Source of the DNA: Lewinellaceae bacterium
Lineage (GTDB): Bacteria; Bacteroidota; Bacteroidia; Chitinophagales; Saprospiraceae
Direction of reading: 5' to 3'
DNA: 64,000 bases
NCBI GenBank assembly: GCA_016716135.1
Contig: JADJWX010000001.1
Span: forward strand, 89,098 to 153,097
Shown here piece after piece: positions 25,964 through 36,755 of this stretch. Positions within the stretch are counted from its first letter, which is position 1; every line of letters begins with the position of its first letter. Made by a program: the position numbers and the translations under genes. The notes under the pieces were generated by a model, which had not been told where the DNA came from, ran no database searches, and worked only from the letters and a program-made list of their open reading frames with translations.

Positions 25964-26817
25964 TTATGTGTTCTCATTGGAAGTAAGCCGGTTAACAGCA
26001 GCATACAACATTTGCCGAAGCTGAATCCGGAAAAAAACGAAAACCTGCTGGATCAGAAAAAAGAACAGGATCAAAAGCGGCGAGGTCATGCCGGTGAACG
26101 ATTGGGTCCAAAAATAAACGGCTGCTAAAAATAGTTGCATACCGGTAAAGGTTGCCAGCATAGCCAGATAACGCCACTTTTTTTGCCGGAAAACCCGCCA
26201 GCCTCCGGCAATCCCGGCAATTGACGTCCTTTTTCCATTCGTTGCATCCGACTGAGCACCGACCACAACAACAGTACGCCTAAACCGCACAACCAAACCG
26301 CCAGCGCCAGCAAAGCCAGCCAAACCGTGTATTTTTCCGACGAAAAATATTCCAGGGATGCCTGAAAAACCAGTGCGACCGGCAGCCAGATCAGGCCTGC
26401 CCAGCACAAAACCAGCACCAGGAAAAACAAGCTGATTTTCAAAAACGGCCAAAAGTAAACCGCTCCCCCCTGCCAAAACTGCCGTGCAGAGGCTTGCCCG
26501 GGTTGGGCGGCACAATACAGCAGACCGCCGTTGATAAATACCGAAAAAAGCAACCACAACAGCATTAACCAGCGGAGTTGACCGATGAGCGGGGTGATGG
26601 AAGCGCCATGTACTTTCAGAAAATCGGTCAGCACAGTATGGTCATATCCATCCATTAGTTTATGGACCTCCAGTGAATGGCCGATAGATGCCTCCAACAC
26701 TTCGTAAATCTGGACGCCCAGAGTAAGCGCCAGCCCCAGCTGTATGAGGTATACGTTGGCAGCAACGCGCCATTGGAACAATCCGGTTTTAAGTCCTTGT
26801 AAAAAAGCGTTTCGCAT
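25964..26817 (-). pseudogene. Multi-pass membrane protein with one-base frameshift
   Basis: The first frame (26817 to about 26235) gives MRNAFLQGLKTGLFQWRVAA and several hydrophobic helices, then turns at SRMQRMEKGR into low-quality sequence ending at 26125. The next frame continues the protein from TSIAGIAGGWRVFRQKKWRY through two more helices to TSNENT at 25964. Adding one A to the A5 run (T5 at 26230-26234 on the plus strand) joins them into 284 residues. Family not recognised. The stop lies 126 bp from DUF1761 and the start 4 bp from the M1 peptidase stop, so the three genes may form one minus-strand operon. Confidence 0.65.
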
Positions 26818-26821
26818 GGCG

Positions 26822-28822
26822 TCAAACTAAAAAACTGATCATTTGCATCAAATTCTGAATCCAAAACGTCGCTTTTACCGCGTAGCGCCACAGGGGCGCT
26901 TTTGCCGGTTGCAGGGTCAGGCTGTTGTTGTTTAAATCAAGGTCGAGGCCAAGTTTATATCCCGGGTCTATTTGTGCCGAAACCACTTCTGCCCGCCCGC
27001 TAAACTCGAAGGTATGCCGGCCTTCGATGCCCGACCAACGCAGCAATTCCGTGCTGCCGTCGGCAAACGTAACCAGCACTTCCACCGGAAAAACCCAGTC
27101 GCCTTTGCGCTGTACTTCCACTTTCGACAGAAGCGTTTTTTGGCCTTTGCCATCGCGGTACGTTAGATTATCGGCATTTTCACCAAATATGCCGCGCGGC
27201 GGCGAAAGGTACTCGTTGGTGATGCGCGTAACCGCATAGTCCAGCACCACCGCATCGTAAATACTTTTTTCAAACAAGGTGTACACCTGGTCGGCAAACA
27301 CCGAATCGGGTCCGGCCATCAATCCCGTTTTTAACACCGCCAGAAAATCGCTGCCGCGCGGATGGCGAAATTTCCACTGCTCAAAATAGACCCGGATGAT
27401 CCGGTCCATTTCAGCCTCCCCGATCAACGCCTCCACCGTGTGCAACGCGGTGGCTGTTTTGCTGTAAATCAGCGCTTTCCGATTCGATTCGGAGAACAGC
27501 CAGCCCGGTCGGCCCACCGTGCCTTCGCGTGGGTTGCGCATGGTGGTGTACTCCACACGGGTCAGCTCGCGGTTATCGAACTGATAACCGAATGCATCCA
27601 CCAAGGCATGCTTCCGGCCATAACAGGCATCAATGATGCGGTCTTCAAAATACGTCACAAACCCTTCGTCGAGCCAGGCTTCTTCTTTTTCATTGGAGGC
27701 CACCATGCCCATAAAATACTGGTGCACAAATTCATGCACGACGAGCGACTCCATGTTGCGAAAATTTTCCGGCATTCCGTAAAACGTGCCTGCCGTAATC
27801 AGCGTCGGGTATTCCATCAGCCCCGAACGCAGGCCGTGAAAAGGCGGGTCTACCACGGTAAGGCTCGGATAGGGATATTTACCCACATGCTTATCCAGGT
27901 ATTCAAAAGCAAATTTTAGAGCGTACAGGTAGCGCGGCCCAAGGTCGGCATGTTCCGGCGGGATCAACAGCCGCAGCTGCACCCCGCGCCAGCGGGCTTC
28001 CTGCACTTCGAAATGCGGGTAGGCCGTCCAGGCAAAATCGATCACGTCTTCCACGTGGTAGTGCCGGGTGACGGTGCCGTCGCCGTTATCGGTTTCCCGG
28101 ACGAGGCAGCCCGAAGCCCCCATGACAAATTTTTTGTCGGCCGTGATCCGTACGTCGTACACCCCGAAATCGGCGTAAAATTCGGTGCCCCGGAAAAACT
28201 GGTGGCAGTTCCAGTCCCAAACCCCGGCCGCATTTTTTTCAAAAACACCCAGCTGCGGAAACCAGTGGCAAAAGAAAAAAAAGTCTTTGCTGTATCCGGC
28301 CCGGGCGATGGTTTTGGGCAGTTTGGCCCGCCAGTTCAACAAAAAAACCGCCGAATCGCCGGGTTGGATGGGTTTGTCGAGCAGTACTTCCAGGACCGAC
28401 TGATCGGCAGTATTGTTGTCGTCGGGCTGGATGTAGCGCATGGTTGCGCTCAAATCGGCGCCATTTATCCGGCTGATCTTTTCAACGGCGATCCAGCCCC
28501 ATTCATCGGCTTTCCGGTGGGCAAAACCTTGTCCGAAAATGGTGGAAGTTCCCTTCAAAAAAGTGGATTCGGTGTTTTTGAACGCATTGAGGTACATGTA
28601 CATCCGCAAAGCCGGGATAGGCGCCGGCGACTGGTTGATAAACCGGATGGTTTGCACCGCATCGATGGTTTTGCTGTGGTGATCAAAGCGGACATCGATG
28701 TTGTAATTTGCCGGGCGGGCGCTCAACGGCTGCGGGAAATTGGGGTTGCACTGGCCGAATCCCAATCGGGTGAATGCAAGCGCGAATGCGATTGCAAGGA
28801 AAAGACGGATGCTGCTGTTCAT
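26822..28822 (-). CDS. M1 family zinc metallopeptidase
   Basis: 666 residues with a signal peptide (about 23 residues, ending GFGQ). The gluzincin site is HEFVH at 363-367 with E386 in WLDEGF, exactly the HExxH-x18-E spacing. SGLMEYPTL at 333-341 is placed like the exopeptidase substrate motif of M1 enzymes. The N-terminal beta-sandwich contains the YNIDVRFDHHSKTIDAVQTI start of the family. It probably trims peptides in the periplasm. It is first in a minus-strand run with the disrupted membrane protein and DUF1761 gene. Confidence 0.9.
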   Translation of the reverse strand: MNSSIRLFLAIAFALAFTRLGFGQCNPNFPQPLSARPANYNIDVRFDHHSKTIDAVQTIRFINQSPAPIPALRMYMYLNAFKNTESTFLKGTSTIFGQGFAHRKADEWGWIAVEKISRINGADLSATMRYIQPDDNNTADQSVLEVLLDKPIQPGDSAVFLLNWRAKLPKTIARAGYSKDFFFFCHWFPQLGVFEKNAAGVWDWNCHQFFRGTEFYADFGVYDVRITADKKFVMGASGCLVRETDNGDGTVTRHYHVEDVIDFAWTAYPHFEVQEARWRGVQLRLLIPPEHADLGPRYLYALKFAFEYLDKHVGKYPYPSLTVVDPPFHGLRSGLMEYPTLITAGTFYGMPENFRNMESLVVHEFVHQYFMGMVASNEKEEAWLDEGFVTYFEDRIIDACYGRKHALVDAFGYQFDNRELTRVEYTTMRNPREGTVGRPGWLFSESNRKALIYSKTATALHTVEALIGEAEMDRIIRVYFEQWKFRHPRGSDFLAVLKTGLMAGPDSVFADQVYTLFEKSIYDAVVLDYAVTRITNEYLSPPRGIFGENADNLTYRDGKGQKTLLSKVEVQRKGDWVFPVEVLVTFADGSTELLRWSGIEGRHTFEFSGRAEVVSAQIDPGYKLGLDLDLNNNSLTLQPAKAPLWRYAVKATFWIQNLMQMISFLV

Positions 28823-29089
28823 CTAATTTTTCCGGTAAAAAAACGGTGATCTGCAAAATAAGGGAGAAAAACCCGGGCAGGCGGTATTTCAGAAAAACTT
28901 TGTCCGGGACCCGGCCGCCGGGGGCATGGGCGACGAGCAGCCTGCTGTCGTCAGTTGAAGAAATCAAGTGTCAACCGGATCAGGCAGGCTCGTAGCGCAT
29001 TTCCCTTAAAAAATCGTTAAAACCCATACCAAACAGCCTGGAACGGCATCTGTTTACTTAATTTCATTTCAATTTAAGCCACCCACCGT

Positions 29090-30415
29090 ATGACCCAACG
29101 ACTATCTCCCTCCTGCTTAGCCCTGTTTGTTTGCAGTTTTTTATTCCACACCGCTACGGCCCAAACCCATGTAAACCGCACCGCTCCTGCTGATTCCCAT
29201 GCGCACCGCAAATACGAAAACACCATTCATCTGGCCGAATTTGGCCTGCTGGAAGGCTACCAGGCCGAAGCGGAAGGCCGAGGTGTTGCGCTGATCGTCA
29301 GAGCCGGCAGCCTGGCCGACCAAGCCGGCATGAAAACCGGCGACATCCTGACCGAAATCGACGGTACACCGGTTCATAACTTTAAAGAACTGCGCCAAGT
29401 ACTTGGCGAGAAGGACCGACCGGCCTCCATACACTTCCGGTACTGGACGGGCACGACATACGAAGATGTGCAGCTACAACATCCTGTTCGCGAGAGCACC
29501 CCGTATACCCGGCTGTATTCCCTCAAACTGGCAGAATGCTACGGCCTGGAAGTGGAAAATTACCAACTCAGTGAAAATGGCGGGGTGCTCATCCGGCAAA
29601 TCAATGCTGCACATACCAACCTGGAGATTGGAGATATTATCGTTGGTGCAAATGAGCGCCCCGTGACCACCTGGAGCGAATTGTTCGAATTGCTCGGCCG
29701 CTCGGCGCATCATCTACCCGTTCAGGCGGTGCCACTGGTGGTCCTGCGCCGGGGCAACAGGGTGCTGGTAGATCTTCAACCGGTGATCTGCCCGGTCCGG
29801 TTCAATGAGGTTGAAGCCCGGGATGTGCCGTTATGGGGTATACGCCAAACCCTGCATTGGACGCCCGACAGTGCCCAACGTACCGGCGTCCTGATCGGTC
29901 AGCTCACCAGAAACAGTCCGGCGCAACATTCCGGCTTAAAAGTCGGCGACCGCCTGGTCAGCATAAACGGGGTGCTGATCGATAATTCGATCGACCTGAT
30001 GCAAAATTTCGCCAAACATGGCACAGAGGAAATGCTAAATATCCAGGTGCTCCGGGGCAACCAACTGGTAGATATCCGAATGCCGCCACCCACTGTTCCG
30101 AAAATGCGGAAACCCGCACCGGAAACGCCGGCAGCACCCGAATTCCGCGAAGAAACCACGCTTCAACCCCGCGTTTTCAACGTTTTCCCGAATCCGACTT
30201 CCGGACTGTTTACCCTCGAATTTTCGGCGAAGCCGGGAGCGCTCACGGTACGCCTGTTCAAACTAAACGGCGCCCTGCTCTACACCGAACAACTCGATGA
30301 TTTTCAGGGCGAGTACCGCCACCGGTTCGATTTTCGCGGCGAGGCTCCGGGGGCGATGGTTGTGCATATCGAACAGGGCGGAAAGGTGTTTTCCAAGGTG
30401 GTTTTGGTGGAGTGA
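29090..30415 (+). CDS. Secreted PDZ-domain protein with T9SS sorting domain
   Basis: 441 residues. Signal peptide of about 25 residues (HTATAQ). Three PDZ-like modules can be seen: about 45-125 (GVALIVRAGSLADQAGMKTG), 150-230 (GGVLIRQINAAHTNLEIGD) and 255-330 (LTRNSPAQHSGLKVGD). The C-terminal 75 residues are a T9SS type A domain (FNVFPNPTSGLFTLEF to KVVLVE). There is no protease domain, so this is likely a surface binding or scaffold protein. The next gene starts 24 bp later and is also T9SS cargo. Confidence 0.85.
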   Translation: MTQRLSPSCLALFVCSFLFHTATAQTHVNRTAPADSHAHRKYENTIHLAEFGLLEGYQAEAEGRGVALIVRAGSLADQAGMKTGDILTEIDGTPVHNFKELRQVLGEKDRPASIHFRYWTGTTYEDVQLQHPVRESTPYTRLYSLKLAECYGLEVENYQLSENGGVLIRQINAAHTNLEIGDIIVGANERPVTTWSELFELLGRSAHHLPVQAVPLVVLRRGNRVLVDLQPVICPVRFNEVEARDVPLWGIRQTLHWTPDSAQRTGVLIGQLTRNSPAQHSGLKVGDRLVSINGVLIDNSIDLMQNFAKHGTEEMLNIQVLRGNQLVDIRMPPPTVPKMRKPAPETPAAPEFREETTLQPRVFNVFPNPTSGLFTLEFSAKPGALTVRLFKLNGALLYTEQLDDFQGEYRHRFDFRGEAPGAMVVHIEQGGKVFSKVVLVE

Positions 30416-30439
30416 GCAACATGTGGTTACCCCAGGAGT

Positions 30440-31954
30440 ATGTCTAAATTTTTTACCATGAAATATGTCTGCCTGACCTTTCTGTTAATGCTCCCGTTCG
30501 TGCCGCTTTGCGCACAAAACTGGATGCCGTTGATCGCCGGTGAAACCCAACACTACCGGCTCGGCAATGCCCAACACATTACCCACAGTTTACGGATCGA
30601 CTCCGTAAAACTGGCCGGGGGCGACACGGTTTTTTATCTGAACCGTGTGCTGGAACGCGTTCTTTTTCCGCTCGCTCCAGGCGATTCCCTGTTCGTTCCG
30701 TTTCCCGGGCAAGGCCAGTTTCTTGGCCAGACTATGGTCCGCAAACCAGACGGCAGTTTGGTCCTGGCAGCTGAACGCATCCTGTTTGATACGACCATTA
30801 TCCTGCGGCCTTGGGACGACCCTGGGTCGAGCTGGCTCGCGGTGCCGGAAAGTCAGATGATGGCCACGGTGCTATCGGTGACGGAAGACCTGGTATTGGG
30901 CGAGGCCGATTCGCTCAAGACCATTCAATTTGATAACGGTGTGCATTGGGTCTTGTCTCGCCGGCACGGCCTGGTCAGCTGCCCCGATCCGAACGGCGCC
31001 GGCACAATTCATCTTAGTGGCCTGGAAAAAAAACAGCTGGGCGACCGGTTGTACCGTTTTGACGATTTTTTTGATTTCCAGGTGGGGGATGTATTTGAAT
31101 ACTCGGGTTATGTGTTTTCCCTGAGCGGCTCAACGAACTTTACCGAGCAGTACACTATTTTGGAAAAACTCGCCGACCCGGAAAAAAACGCCTATTTCGC
31201 CGAATACCGGTGGCACAGGCTTCGGCAGGGGGGTAATCCTGGCCTGACGGTTGGGATCGACACGGTTTGGTGGACGTTCAACCGCAGCGATTACGCCAAT
31301 ATTGCAACCTTTCCCCGGCAGTTAATCCCGATTGCAAACCATTATTTTCTTGGGCAAAATGTGTTTTCGGAAACCCGGTATTTTGAAAATGGCCTTCTTC
31401 GCCTGGGCTCGCCATTTTTCCAATATCCGGACAATGAAAATGAGGGCTACTGCGCTGTTTTATGGGAACAAAGCGGCACGGACCCCGCATTGGAGCCGTT
31501 TTTAGACGCATTGGAATGTACCGGACAAAGTTATTTTGAGGAATTTACGCTGGGGCTTGGCAGAACCGCCTATCACATTGGAATTATTGACAACACAATT
31601 TCCGAATACCTGCGCGGCGCAGTCATCCAGGGCGATACGGTTGGAGAAATATCGCCCGACTGGCTTTTTTCCGGGGTGAAAACGCCGGTGCTCGACCAGC
31701 AGGCATTTGCCGCCTACCCGAATCCGGCATACGACCGGATTACCATTCGTCCGGCTTCCGACCGGTACCAGCCGCTTTGGATCACGCTGCACGATGCGCT
31801 TGGCCGGGAAGTCCGGCGTTTTGGTGCGCAAAATTCAAATGCCGGAACGGTACTCGATCTGGCCGGCCTCCCGGGCGGCATGCACTTCATCCGGGTACAA
31901 TGCGCGGCCGGAATATGGACGGAGAAATTTTTTATCCGGGGTTCCAAAGGCTAG
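30440..31954 (+). CDS. Hypothetical T9SS type A sorting domain protein
   Basis: 504 residues. An in-frame ATG at 30458 (MKYVCLTFLLMLPF) is the more likely start because the signal peptide begins there; the upstream start adds six residues. The signal ends near PLCAQ. The body has no recognised domain and is rich in aromatic residues and beta propensity. The last 80 residues are a T9SS domain (AAYPNPAYDRITIRPAS to KFFIRG). It is 24 bp downstream of the PDZ protein and probably co-expressed. Confidence 0.8.
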   Translation: MSKFFTMKYVCLTFLLMLPFVPLCAQNWMPLIAGETQHYRLGNAQHITHSLRIDSVKLAGGDTVFYLNRVLERVLFPLAPGDSLFVPFPGQGQFLGQTMVRKPDGSLVLAAERILFDTTIILRPWDDPGSSWLAVPESQMMATVLSVTEDLVLGEADSLKTIQFDNGVHWVLSRRHGLVSCPDPNGAGTIHLSGLEKKQLGDRLYRFDDFFDFQVGDVFEYSGYVFSLSGSTNFTEQYTILEKLADPEKNAYFAEYRWHRLRQGGNPGLTVGIDTVWWTFNRSDYANIATFPRQLIPIANHYFLGQNVFSETRYFENGLLRLGSPFFQYPDNENEGYCAVLWEQSGTDPALEPFLDALECTGQSYFEEFTLGLGRTAYHIGIIDNTISEYLRGAVIQGDTVGEISPDWLFSGVKTPVLDQQAFAAYPNPAYDRITIRPASDRYQPLWITLHDALGREVRRFGAQNSNAGTVLDLAGLPGGMHFIRVQCAAGIWTEKFFIRGSKG

Positions 31955-31991
31955 TGCTCCCCGAATTTATTGCGAAAAACGCCCCTCCGGA

Positions 31992-32020
31992 TTGAAGTCG
32001 GCGGCAAAGCCCTATTTTTG
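31992..32020 (+). promoter_or_regulatory. Promoter of the TMTC-like gene
   Basis: TTG at 31992-31994, 18 bp spacer, TATTTTTG at 32013-32020. This is a full Bacteroidota-type promoter, 26 bp before the ATG at 32047. Confidence 0.55.
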
Positions 32021-32046
32021 GCAATCTGTTCCGCGATTTTAGGTTT

Positions 32047-34008
32047 ATGTCAAAAAAAGGGAAAAAACCGGTTCGATCTGCAAAACCGACCAAACAGCAT
32101 CAAACAACACCAGGCCAGAGCACGCCATCGGCGCCCCGCCCCGGCGTTCATGTCGCCTGGATTGCTGCCGGGCTCGGCGTGCTTGCATTTTTGCTGTATT
32201 TCAACACACTTGGGCATGGCTACGTGCTCGACGACCCGCTGGCTATCGGGAAAAATGAGTTGGTCCGGAAAGGCGTTGCCGGCATCCCTGACCTGCTCAC
32301 GCACCACTACCGGGCCGGCACCGAGGGCGCCGGCGCTTCGGCTTTGCTGTACCGCCCCTTGTCGCTGATCACCTTTGCCATCGAATGGAGCCTCGCACCC
32401 GACAGCCCGGGCCTCGGCCATTTCATGAACGCGCTGTGGTATGCGCTCACCGTGGCGCTGGCCTTTGCCGCCCTGCGCCTGGTTTTCCAAGGCTACCACT
32501 GGCTGTGGGCGGCCGGCGCAGCCCTGCTTTTTGCCACGCACCCGCTGCATACCGAAGTAGTGGCCAACATTAAAAGCCGGGATGAACTGCTTAACCTGTT
32601 TTTCAGCCTGGCCGCGCTGTTTTGCTGGGCGAAATGGCTGCGCAAACCAACCGCCGCCTGGCTGGCGGGAACACTCGGCGCCTATTTTCTGGCCTTGCTT
32701 TCCAAAGAAAGCGCAGTTACCTTGTTACCGGTTTTTCCACTTGCCGGTTGGTTTTTTTTCAATAAAACTGCCCGGGAAAGTCTCGGGCACGCATTTTTAG
32801 CCGCTGTACCGGTGCTGGCATTTCTGGTGCTGCGCGCAATGGTGCTGAGCAAAACCGCCGACAATTTTGTCATCAGTGAAATGGACAACCCCATTGTGGC
32901 GGCCCAGGGTTTTGGCGAACGAACAGCCACCGGTTTTATGGTCCTTTGGAAATATTTGCAGTTGCTGGTATTCCCGCAGCCGCTGTTGAGCGATTACTCC
33001 TTTCAGCATTTGACGGTGGTGGGCTGGAGCAACTGGCAGGCGCTGGCAGGCCTCGCCGGGTACACCGCACTGATCGTATTGGCCGTACGCGGCCTGCTGC
33101 GCCGGCAAGCGCCGGCCTTTTGCATTGCCGCATTTTTATGCGCCGTGGCGTTGTACAGCCAACTGCCGCTGGTAATCGGCACCTTGTTTGGCGAACGCCT
33201 GATGTACATGCCCTCGCTGTGGTTTTGCGCCGGGGCTGCCTGGCTGATCTGGCGGGGCACCGGACTTGACCTGAAATCCGAAGCCGCTGCGCCGGATTTG
33301 CCTGCGGCAAAAAAAATCATGCCGGGGCTGGCCTTGCTGGCTTTGATTACCCTTTTATTCGCTGTAAAAACCATTGGTCGAAATGCGGACTGGAAAACCA
33401 ATCTTGTACTTTTCACCGCCGATGTAGCCAAGGCGCCCAACAGCATTCGCCTGCGCAACGGCATGGGCAGCGAGTTGTACAACAGTGTGGTCGCCGACCC
33501 GAATATGCCGGAAGCGGAGCGCGAAAGCCGGCTCAAACAGATCGAGGAACATGCTAATGCTGCGGTTGCCATCCGGCCCAACCCGGTTTCGTTCCTGAAC
33601 CTGGGCAATGCTGCCATCACCAGAAATCAATACGAAGAAGCCATACGCCAGTATGGAAAAGCGCTGGAGCAAACACCCAACTACGACCTGGCCCGAATCA
33701 ATATCGGCCGCAGTTACCTGGCCTGGGGGCGTATGGAAGGCCGCCAGAACAACAACTTTCCGCGTTCGGTTGAACTGATTGAAAAAGCCCTGTCGTACGG
33801 CATTGAGGCCCCGGAAGCCTACCTCGACCTGGGTACTGCCTACGGCATGATGGGGCAAAATGAAAAAGCCATTCCAAACTTTGAAAAAGCGGTAACACTC
33901 AATCCAAATAACCGCACCGCCTGGAACAACCTGTCGATCGCCTACCGGGCCGTCGGCAATATCGCCCGGGCGGAAGAATGCAAGCGCCGGGCAGATGCCC
34001 TGCAATGA
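32047..34008 (+). CDS. TMTC-like membrane glycosyltransferase with C-terminal TPR repeats
   Basis: 653 residues. A basic cytosolic start (MSKKGKKPVRSAKPTK) precedes about ten transmembrane helices. LDDPLAIGKNELVRKG and LLFATHPLHTEVVANIKSRD are signatures of the TMTC/DUF1736 family of GT-C O-mannosyltransferase-like proteins. Residues about 500-650 form three to four TPR units (FLNLGNAAITRNQYEEAIRQ, YLDLGTAYGMMGQNEKAI, WNNLSIAYRAVGNIARAEE). This is the second GT-C-like protein here after the DUF2723 protein at 11054. The glycan and acceptor are unknown. Confidence 0.85.
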   Translation: MSKKGKKPVRSAKPTKQHQTTPGQSTPSAPRPGVHVAWIAAGLGVLAFLLYFNTLGHGYVLDDPLAIGKNELVRKGVAGIPDLLTHHYRAGTEGAGASALLYRPLSLITFAIEWSLAPDSPGLGHFMNALWYALTVALAFAALRLVFQGYHWLWAAGAALLFATHPLHTEVVANIKSRDELLNLFFSLAALFCWAKWLRKPTAAWLAGTLGAYFLALLSKESAVTLLPVFPLAGWFFFNKTARESLGHAFLAAVPVLAFLVLRAMVLSKTADNFVISEMDNPIVAAQGFGERTATGFMVLWKYLQLLVFPQPLLSDYSFQHLTVVGWSNWQALAGLAGYTALIVLAVRGLLRRQAPAFCIAAFLCAVALYSQLPLVIGTLFGERLMYMPSLWFCAGAAWLIWRGTGLDLKSEAAAPDLPAAKKIMPGLALLALITLLFAVKTIGRNADWKTNLVLFTADVAKAPNSIRLRNGMGSELYNSVVADPNMPEAERESRLKQIEEHANAAVAIRPNPVSFLNLGNAAITRNQYEEAIRQYGKALEQTPNYDLARINIGRSYLAWGRMEGRQNNNFPRSVELIEKALSYGIEAPEAYLDLGTAYGMMGQNEKAIPNFEKAVTLNPNNRTAWNNLSIAYRAVGNIARAEECKRRADALQ

Positions 34009-34129
34009 TGCGCGCCACTGACAAACCCAAACCCGCCACTGCCAAACCGGAACCGTTTTGCCCGGGCAATAATGCTTGCCGTAGTGCATTAGTATGGTAT
34101 ATCTTTATTGCAATAAAAATCACCGCGCT

Positions 34130-34405
34130 ATGCCTGCCAGCCTTAAACTCCGTTCTTTTTTCCGCGCTGCACTGCCCCTGATGGGCTTGTTCGTTGCAAC
34201 GTCGCTGCACGCCCTGAGCAGCAAGCAAACCCTTGCGTTCCACGTTTCTACGTCCGGGAAGCATTCAGCTGAATCGGTTGCACCGGACATTATCCCCTTG
34301 CTGTGCCTTGGCTTGGAAATTGTTTGGGTGGGCATAGTGGCAACCGTTGGCGTACTGGTTTGGAACGAAATGCGCCGGCCACTGTCGCGCTCCTTGTCGG
34401 CGTGA
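34130..34405 (+). CDS. Small hypothetical secreted/membrane protein
   Basis: 91 residues from MPASLKLRSFF. The N-terminus resembles a signal peptide (ALPLMGLFVATSLHALS). A hydrophobic segment at about 61-81 (LLCLGLEIVWVGIVATVGVLV) is followed by a basic tail. An ATG at 34094 in the same frame is less likely. The stop codon lies inside a 32-bp palindrome (34394-34425). No family is recognised; the gene is plausible from the topology only. Confidence 0.4.
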   Translation: MPASLKLRSFFRAALPLMGLFVATSLHALSSKQTLAFHVSTSGKHSAESVAPDIIPLLCLGLEIVWVGIVATVGVLVWNEMRRPLSRSLSA

Positions 34406-34425
34406 CTTCGAAGTCATGCCGACAA
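34394..34425. repeat. 32-bp palindrome over the end of the small ORF
   Basis: TTGTCGGCGTGACTTC pairs with GAAGTCATGCCGACAA, 15 of 16 positions matching and no loop. It covers the stop codon at 34403-34405. Confidence 0.6.
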
Positions 34426-34435
34426 TAGGTCACAA

Positions 34436-34512
34436 AACCTGTCAGGTCAATTTTTAAACAAAAAGGGCTCGCATGTTGCGAGCCCTTTTTGTTTAAAAAT
34501 TGACCTGACAGG

Positions 34513-34514
<2 letters not shown>
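34436..34514. terminator. 79-bp long palindrome, bidirectional terminator beside ahcY
   Basis: Two 38-bp arms (34436-34473 and 34477-34514) with a 3-nt loop and one central mismatch. The outer ends are AACCTGTCAGGT and ACCTGACAGGTT. The inner stem is GGGCTCGCA with TGCGAGCCC, flanked by A and T runs, so it can terminate both ways. The last bases overlap the ahcY stop codon. A related element is at 44426-44501. Confidence 0.8.
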
Positions 34515-35823
<1,309 letters not shown>

Positions 35824-35828
35824 TATTC

Positions 35829-35904
35829 GAATGATAAATTATGAATGATGAGCGATGAATGGGTGGTGCAAACTCGTCCTACGACTTTGAGTCGTAGGAC
35901 GAGT
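35829..35904. repeat. ATGAAT-type repeat and 15-bp perfect hairpin upstream of ahcY
   Basis: The low-complexity AATTATGAATGATGAGCGAT near 35838 resembles the repeat at 51001-51094. A perfect hairpin (ACTCGTCCTACGACT, 3-nt loop, inverse; 35872-35904) lies between the GNAT stop and the ahcY start and could end the GNAT transcript. Confidence 0.6.
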
Positions 35905-35996
35905 ACGGGGTAACCCGAAGAATTTGCAGCATCAACAAAACATCGTTCGGTTTTGTTGACAAATTTTGCGCCGCAAAAATAGGGAATTTGGCAGAT

Positions 35997-36500
35997 TTAT
36001 TTGCGCAAGCGGTAAACCCGGTCGAGGCAATTTTCTTTTTCGTTAAAAAACTCCCGCTCCAATTCCAGCCGCGAGCGGTCCAGCACCTTCACCGAACCAA
36101 TATTTGCGCTGTACACATACGCCACCAAACCCTGCACTTCCGGCAAGGTCAGGGCATAGTCGACCAGGCCGTTGACCACTTCGGTGCCGTAGCCCCGGCC
36201 CCAGTATTTTTCCAAAAACCGGAAGCCGATTTCGTGCTCGCCGTCTTCGTTCACGATGAGCGCGCAGGTGCCGACGAAGGCCCCGTCATCTTTTCGCTCG
36301 ACAGCCCAAACCCAAAAGTCATTCCCGGGTTCGGCGTACCGGTTGATCAGGCGCTGAAGCTCTTCGCCGTCTTCCGCCAGGCTGTGTGCGCGTTTGGTGG
36401 TGTAGCGCATCACATTCAGGTTGCCCTGCATTTCGTGGAAAGGAGCGATGTCGTCGGGTTGGAGCGGACGGACTTGGAGGCGTGTGGTTTGGAAGATCAT
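35997..36500 (-). CDS. GNAT family N-acetyltransferase
   Basis: 167 residues from the ATG at 36500 (MIFQTTRLQVRPLQPDD); an upstream ATG at 36524 adds eight residues without family resemblance. The motifs EIGFRFLEKYWGRGYGTEVV (acetyl-CoA site) and VYSANIGSVKVLDRS are typical of the Acetyltransf_3 type. It is a diverged relative of the gene at 3585. Target unknown. Confidence 0.85.
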   Translation of the reverse strand: MIFQTTRLQVRPLQPDDIAPFHEMQGNLNVMRYTTKRAHSLAEDGEELQRLINRYAEPGNDFWVWAVERKDDGAFVGTCALIVNEDGEHEIGFRFLEKYWGRGYGTEVVNGLVDYALTLPEVQGLVAYVYSANIGSVKVLDRSRLELEREFFNEKENCLDRVYRLRK

Positions 36501-36586
36501 GGTAAATATTCTATTCCAGAACAAGATAATTCATTAAAGTGATATAGCCATAAAGCGCATTTTATTTTCACAACAGCAGCAAGGAG

Positions 36587-36650
36587 AACACGGAGGCTCG
36601 TCTTTTCGGGAAGAAATCTCCGTGTCCCCCCGTGCCTCCGTGGTGAAGAA
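36587..36650. repeat. CTCCGTG-type intergenic repeat
   Basis: AACACGGAG and CTCCGTGT are inverted, followed by a second CTCCGTGG. Similar CGTGCCTCCGTGGTGAA sequences are common between genes in Bacteroidota. No gene is present between 36501 and 36755. Confidence 0.4.
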
Positions 36651-36716
36651 CTTCGAAACTGACCACCATCACCCCCCACCCTGAGCCAACTCAACCTCCC
36701 CGGTTTTGCACAAACC

Positions 36717-36724
36717 TACCTTTG
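36717..36724 (+). promoter_or_regulatory. Candidate -7 box of the redox cluster
   Basis: TACCTTTG is a perfect TAnnTTTG box 32 bp before the ATG at 36756. No clear -33 box was seen. Confidence 0.4.
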
Positions 36725-36755
36725 AACTTTCTACTGGTCTGTGAAATTCCGCGCC

